Assembly: GCA_001414345.1 (NCBI GenBank) | Contig: LLCB01000104.1 | Location: 1-64,000 of the forward strand | DNA: 64,000 nt | Reading direction: 5' to 3' | Source of the DNA: Hymenoscyphus infarciens | Taxonomy: Eukaryota > Ascomycota > Leotiomycetes > Helotiales > Helotiaceae | In this document: positions 58,753 to 64,000 of the stretch, in pieces | Layout of the letters: every line of letters starts with the position of its first letter | Numbering within the stretch: position 1 is the stretch's first letter | Notes under the pieces: generated by a model | Databases searched by the model: none | Seen by the model: the letters and a program-made list of their open reading frames with translations, nothing else | What the model was told of the DNA's origin: nothing | Program-made: the position numbers and the translations under genes

Positions 58753-59661
58753 AATTTATGGGGGAATGGGATCATGGGACGAGTGGGAATAGGCTTGAGG
58801 GGTTTCATGGTGTATAAGGGCTCGTCAATGGAATCGGGGAACTGGGGATCGGGTATTGATATGTATTTATGCATAGGAGTATTGGGGGTCTCAACTGGTG
58901 TTCTTGAAATTGTTTTCTGTCTTTATTTGGGCACGCCCTGAGCGAGTTCTCGTTTATCGGTGTCGCGAGGTGCGAAAAGTGTATTTTATTTTGTACTTTT
59001 GGAAATCTGTATACGGCCTTTTTGGTTTAATAACTCCTTATTGTCCTTTATGTTTTGTATATAAGTCTATTTTTATGCCATCTTTGACTTGGTTCGTCTT
59101 TGATTTTTGAGGGTTTTCTGCTTACTGGTTTTCCGTTTTCGATTCCTTTCACCGGGGTCTTGCTTAGATGAAAATGTAACGGGACTTTTAGTAGTTGGTG
59201 TATAAGTTTTAGTTTAGATATTTATACACTATGCATGCTATCGAGGAACGTGATTCAAGCGGTGTTGGGGTTATTGAGGCAGGCGCGCTGCTAGGCCAGT
59301 CAGTATTATGCTCCCTCCCAGACCTCAAGCATGCCAACAAAAGCCTGTATGCTGTAATGCTCTGTAATGACGCCCTGAAGCCGCAATCAGACTGGTGCTG
59401 TATTTCAGTGGACCTCCCTGTAACTCACTGGGACGACGGCGAAGAAGTCTTTAGGGCACTTTACAGGGTATTACGGCGTACTGCCCTGTAGTCTCCATAC
59501 TTTTGATGACACCAAGTCACCATCCAGCGGCACAGCAGAACGTCAGGTGACTACTGTATTGCGGGGACCTCAAGTGTTTTCCAGTCCCTGAATTACAAAC
59601 ATGAAACACAAAATATATTGTGTCTTTGAACCGCTTTAGCTACAGGGCACCCAAAGAGGAT
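58753..59661. other. Intergenic
   Basis: About 0.9 kb. A GC-richer segment at about 59230-59500 has an 86-codon ORF and repeated CTGTAA words, but no recognisable domain. Confidence 0.45.
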
Positions 59662-61220
59662 ATGCGTGAGTTTCAGCTTCTCACGCTTCATCCTCGAGCG
59701 TCTCGTGACGAATATATTTATATTTCAATCACGACATATAACCTGGAAATTGTTAGCTCCACCGCTCTATGAAGCCTTATCTTACGTATGGGGCGCTCTC
59801 ATCTCGAGTGAACCTTGTTATATCTTGATTAGCGATATGGAGGGACTTGAGGTCTCGCTAAATCTATTCCGAATACTCTGCGAACTCAGTCTCAAAGGAA
59901 AAGAACGAGTGATGTGGATCGATGCGATATGTATAGATCAGAACGATCTGGATGAACGATCATCGCAGGTACAACTTATAAGGGATATCTACGAGCAGGC
60001 TAAAAGAACAATTGTCTTGCTTAGGGAAGATACGGTTGGGGTCCGTGGAGTGCTACCTATTCTTGAGGAAATAACCTGGGAGCAGAGGTTGGGAATTGAT
60101 GAGGAGATTGCTACCCCATTTTCGAGAAATTGCTACACGTCCATTTGGGACACGGATCTGGATCGTGCAAGAGGTCGTTTTATCAATAAACCCAACCATC
60201 ATGCTTGGTGACCAGGAGATTACTTGGGATTGGTTCGCAGATCGTAGTTCGATATTAAACTCAATAGCCCTGGAAATATCTCCAGAAATCAACACCGCTT
60301 CTAGCGGGCTTTCAAATGTGAATGTTACTCAATTCCTTCGGCGCCTGCAGAAGCTAGGGTTTCAGCCGTGCATTTGTGACTTACTAGCCTCTCTTCGGGG
60401 TACGAAACCGACTGACCCAAGAGATATGGTTTATGGCTTACTGGGATTGAGAAAGACTTCTGTCATAGCTGATTATGATACGTCCACAACTCAAACTGCT
60501 CATGACGATGTTGTTAAGCATTACATCTTGGAGGACAGATCGCTGGACGTTATAACTATGAGGAGGGCTCCAAGTCCCTTGAGTGGACTACCAAGCTGGG
60601 CTCCGGATTGGTCTACTAATATTTGCGATTTCTCACAAGGGGCTTTCAAAGATGGCACAAATAGAATGCCAAAATCTCTAGTGCTACGATACGTGGACCT
60701 TATGCGAGAGTGCTTTACGTCAGGCATAACCCCAACAAAAAGCATCGAGGGCAATGTAGTAGATATCAAACCTTTCAACGCCAGTGCCGGACGAACGCTA
60801 TCGATCAACGAAGTAGTCATCGATAAACACTTCATGGCGCAACATGCTAGTGGTCTCCTCGTTGGAACCATTTCTGATATAGGAATGGTTCTTGAGCGAG
60901 AGGAAGCGAGAGGGGAAATTTTTTTCCATGACGCCTACCAAGACTGGGAAGAGGTTTTCCGGTGCCAGTATGGAAATGGGCATTTATCAACAAAACAAAT
61001 AACCGAGAAAAGTAACAGTTGCATCCTCAAAGTTCTAGCCATCCGAAGGAACCTGCATACCTTAGGGAATAAAAGTGAAGAATCAATGAGAAAAGAACAC
61101 TCACCGGGAGAAGCATACACCAAAAATTGTGTTTCTCTTATGCTTATAAGTATAGTCAGGGTATTCCCCTCTTCCAGTCCCATGGAATGTCGATTTCGTC
61201 AAGTCAGTTTAGGCACCTAG
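59662..61220 (+). pseudogene. HET-domain (heterokaryon incompatibility) gene, frameshifted
   Basis: HET-domain landmarks appear in order but in three different frames. DMREFQLLTLHPRASRDEYIYISI comes first (from 59662), then LYEALSYVWG and MWIDAICIDQNDLDERSSQVQLIRDIYEQAKRTIVLL (to 60211). RIWIVQEVV, ITWDWF, ATRGTKPTDPRDMVYGLLGL-like text and LPSWAPDWS follow (60096-61220). The first shift lies near 59745-59770, the second near 60100-60150. The usual C-terminal GYIGLAP segment was not found, so the end is eroded too. HET proteins trigger incompatibility cell death between strains. Unrecognised introns could explain one shift but not easily both. Confidence 0.65.
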
Positions 61221-62177
61221 GACAAACGAAAGATCAATACTCCACATCGCCCACAACACTGGATTCTAATCCGAGATCTTAAGATCGTTGCGGAGACCTT
61301 GACACAACTGGCTTTTATCGTCTGCGCCTTGAACTACTACAGGCAAAACATTGACTATAGAAAATACATTTTTTCCGAAAGGCGTTTCAACTTTTCCGGA
61401 CCGAAAAAGAGTTGTTGCATCCTCTCCAAACTAATTAACGATGAGTGGTTGGTAGTGGCTACAGGAATTGGAGGCGAAGCTAGCAATTGACATGGTAGAG
61501 TCTGCGATGGGTAGTGTTTCTTATGGGCACCAGGGAGAACAGGAGGCAGAGAATGAGGGTATAAGAAATTGCGCACATACACATCAATCCACTCTCCATT
61601 TTACGAATGAAACTTCAGGTTCCTCCACCGAATCAAGAGGCCGCTTTAAAAGAAGGCTCACATTTAGAGTAACTAATAACAACCTCTACGTCTAGCGATG
61701 GGTCGTCGGATTACATAAGATACTGTCGCAGAACTTTAATAAAAGCTACAACTACAACCTAAAAAATCTACAGGCTTCGATTTAGTGCTCTGTCAGCAAG
61801 AGATAAAACTTCTCGTATTTTCAGTCTATTTTTGCGATTTTATTTTAGGACGCAAGAAGCTGTGAGGTGGGGGATACTAGGTGGTACTGAAGTTCGACGA
61901 TCATCCTCATAATACACCAACACACTTAAAGTGCAACACCGAGGAATAAGTAGCGCAAAAACATACACTTTTCATCCTCATCTCAACTCGCACACATGCC
62001 AACTAGAAAGGCGGAGAAGCGTAAGCCATCTTATCTTTTTTTGTAATCTAAAAAAAGTACAATAAGACCAATTTCCACCCCAAAACCACCCACACCAAAA
62101 AATACCATAAGTAAATTCATTCCAACCCCCTCGTATCTATAACGCCCCCCTCTCCACCCCCAGCTATCCATTCCCCA
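61221..62177. other. Intergenic
   Basis: About 0.95 kb, some C-rich sequence near 62060-62170, no gene seen. It includes the 3' region of the PAF-acetylhydrolase-like gene. Confidence 0.5.
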
Positions 62178-63290
62178 TCACTGCACAAACACCTCCCCAA
62201 ACCCCTTCCCCAACCCCCTAAAAGGATCCCTCTCCCCCCCAAAACACCTACTAAAAAACCGCTTCAGTACTTGCCCCTCAACCTCCAACATCCTCCCCCC
62301 ATCAATACTCCCAAACGTGTTCCCCAAATCCGGCACCCCCGGTATCCCACTACCTCTCAACTTCCCATAAAGATACGCAAAATCAGTATACGCAGCATGA
62401 CTGCTCCCCCTCACCCCCAGGAACCCCAAACTTGCCCTCCTCCCCCCATTTGCCGCGAAAGCGGCCCACGAGGGATCGGTGGTAGAATTATGCCCATCAG
62501 ACGCAAGGGTGAGGAAAGGACGAGGAGAGAGGGACGAAGAGATGGAAGGTACATCCCCCCAAAACGTCCCATCGAGGTTAACACCACATTTCACACTCCT
62601 CTCCCTCGCCATGAAACTCGCAGCCGTGGCACCACCGAAGGAATGTCCAAACACACCGGTGGGTTTATCGAGTTTGCCCTTCACGCCCGGGATCTGTCTT
62701 GTAAAAGTTTTATCTTGGAGGGCGGCGGTGACGGCCAAGAGATCTTGGACGCGGATGGTGATTGCTTGTGTTGCTGCGGCGATGGGGTCGGGGGGTTGGG
62801 AGGGAACTAAAGTCGCATTGTGACCGTTGGGGTAGGATACGAAAGAGGAGTCGAAGGGGTGGTCTACGGCGATGATTATGTATCCGTAACTCGCTAAATT
62901 GCTGATAGTAGCGCCGTAGTCTTCTCGTGATTGTCCATAACCACCGCTGAAGAGGAGGACTTCTTTGGGGTTATTGTCGTTGTAGGTGGAATTCTGGTAG
63001 GCATTTGAAGTCACGGTTTCGATCAGGCCAGGTGGTATACCCAGGGAGGAAGTGAGATATTTTGCGTAGGCGGGGTCGAAAGCTGGTGCGAATGTGGAGG
63101 AGGCTTTGCCGGGGTAGTAGATTGAGAGCATGAGATCTCTGGCGCCCGCGGAGGGGTTGATGGGGTCGGGGTATGTAAGCTTGAGCTCGAGAGGTGTGAC
63201 GCCTACTTTTCTGTTGCCCGGGAGTGGTGGGTAACTGAGCGCGAAACTTAATGGAAGAGCTGTGAGGAGGAGGGCAGGGAGGAGCAACAT
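62178..63290 (-). CDS. Secreted PAF-acetylhydrolase-like alpha/beta hydrolase
   Basis: Intronless ORF of 370 aa from a true ATG at 63290. A signal peptide (MLLLPALLLTALPLSFALS) directs it to the secretory path. The alpha/beta-hydrolase nucleophile elbow GHSFGG is at 215-220 (Ser217), preceded by the oxyanion-loop-like FSGGYGQSREDY at 114-125. The candidate acid is Asp240 in NLDGTFWGD and the candidate base is His298 in GSSHAAYTDF. Order and spacing fit the PAF acetylhydrolase/lipoprotein-associated phospholipase A2-like family, which cleaves short or oxidised sn-2 chains of phospholipids. Fungal members are of uncertain substrate. Codon use is C/G-rich at wobble positions compared with neighbours. 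The 3' end is Gly/Arg-rich and probably loosely folded. Confidence 0.85.
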   Translation of the reverse strand: MLLLPALLLTALPLSFALSYPPLPGNRKVGVTPLELKLTYPDPINPSAGARDLMLSIYYPGKASSTFAPAFDPAYAKYLTSSLGIPPGLIETVTSNAYQNSTYNDNNPKEVLLFSGGYGQSREDYGATISNLASYGYIIIAVDHPFDSSFVSYPNGHNATLVPSQPPDPIAAATQAITIRVQDLLAVTAALQDKTFTRQIPGVKGKLDKPTGVFGHSFGGATAASFMARERSVKCGVNLDGTFWGDVPSISSSLSPRPFLTLASDGHNSTTDPSWAAFAANGGRRASLGFLGVRGSSHAAYTDFAYLYGKLRGSGIPGVPDLGNTFGSIDGGRMLEVEGQVLKRFFSRCFGGERDPFRGLGKGFGEVFVQ

Positions 63291-64000
63291 CTTGAGTCCC
63301 GACTCCCCTGATATTGAAAATTGAAAATTGAACTAAAGTCCGAATAGTCTCGAAAGAAATGTCTCAGACCCTTCCCCAAAAAGCAAAAACCAACACGATA
63401 AACTCGTCGTCAGAAAAGAAACAAATCAGCAGAAACCATCAATCAAGTACTCCCCAATTGAGTTCCCCATCCGGCACTGGAAATCCAGTGCCATGTATTT
63501 GGAGGTGGTCGAAGAAGGCAATGATGTGTATATTCCATCTTTCTATTCGGACCCAAATCGGGTAACGCTTGATGACGGTCACACAACGTGACGCCAGGTG
63601 TGAAAGAATCCCTCGCTCCATGCGCCGCATTCTAGAAGCACGGTGGAAGCTTTCATGGAATGCCTTGTGCTGGCCAATTAACGCTTTGAAGAACGTTATG
63701 CTCTCACTTGAGACCATCTCGTTGCTGGGAATGTGGGGTATTCAGATGTGTAACGAGTAAAGCAAAATAACGAAAAGAGGGAAATTGATATCACGCCAAC
63801 GGAATATACCACGAGCGTATGATAACCACAAGATAAGCCATAAATCTGGGTCGAATAACTTCTTTCATTTCTGAATCTCTCTACCTATTCACCGTAAGCC
63901 CCCAAAGCCTCAATGAGCTTAATCGCGTCACTGAGTGCTCACACCAAACTCGAAGTTCTAAACACACGTCTCCCTCTCTTTCAAAATAAACTCCAAAATG
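63291..64000. other. Right window edge, intergenic
   Basis: A 92-codon minus ORF (63717-63439) and a 68-codon plus ORF overlap; neither resembles a known family. An ATG at 63998-64000 follows a CT-rich, AAAATAAACTCCAAAATG leader and may be the start of the next gene, which lies outside. Confidence 0.4.

Noticed and set aside
58149..58874. 241-codon minus-strand ORF over the fungal hypothetical gene
   Set aside because: The plus strand gives a family-like protein with a consensus intron; the minus reading is low in recognisable pattern.
1..64000. Secondary-metabolite or other functional gene cluster
   Set aside because: No synthase, P450 or transporter grouping is present; genes are unrelated housekeeping or surface functions.

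Overview
This window comes from a filamentous ascomycete (Pezizomycotina), most likely a leotiomycete; the class is an inference from gene style, not a proof. Genes carry short introns of about 46-80 nt with GT(R)AGT donors and CTRAY branch points. The fungal blue-light receptor WC-1 is present. Three AT-rich blocks show the signature of repeat-induced point mutation (RIP): CpA and TpG are almost absent and every reading frame is broken by TA-rich stops.

Layout. 1-870 is the edge of an AT-rich block. 1.6-20.4 kb is a dense housekeeping segment: an RTA1-like membrane protein, a divergent pair encoding Pol I subunit RPA34 and the rRNA-processing kinase Grc3, the photoreceptor/transcription factor WC-1, the importin Kap121/Pse1, and the CBS-domain regulator Sds23. 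21.1-32.0 kb is a RIP-mutated nest of one family of short gag-bearing LTR retrotransposons. Element boundaries, 5-bp target-site duplications, polypurine tracts, solo LTRs and one inserted TIR transposon can all still be read. A 0.95 kb island of normal base composition at 32.1-33.05 kb holds an intact orphan ORF. 33.06-35.7 kb is a second RIP block with another solo LTR.

From 35.7 kb on, composition is normal. Intact genes are a GPI-anchored GH76 mannosidase (Dcw1/Dfg5), a candidate small secreted protein, a coiled-coil protein with a C-terminal membrane anchor, a probable mitochondrial small protein, a secreted/transmembrane serine-rich protein, cytosolic serine hydroxymethyltransferase, an HNH-like zinc protein, a conserved fungal hypothetical and a secreted PAF-acetylhydrolase-like hydrolase. 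Between them lie at least three decaying genes (DUF7730-like, a low-complexity hypothetical, and a HET-domain gene) and two TIR elements.

Working links: RPA34 and Grc3 share a 207-bp promoter and both act in rRNA synthesis and processing. GH76 and the serine-rich membrane protein concern the cell wall or surface. The remaining genes look like independent housekeeping functions, not a cluster. I see no metabolite cluster, CRISPR array, tRNA or rRNA. The most notable structures are the datable nested LTR cluster, with one LTR preserving its un-mutated sequence, and the TIR elements outside it. Exon joins were built by hand from splice consensus and reading phase; every joined CDS reported with a length is a multiple of three.
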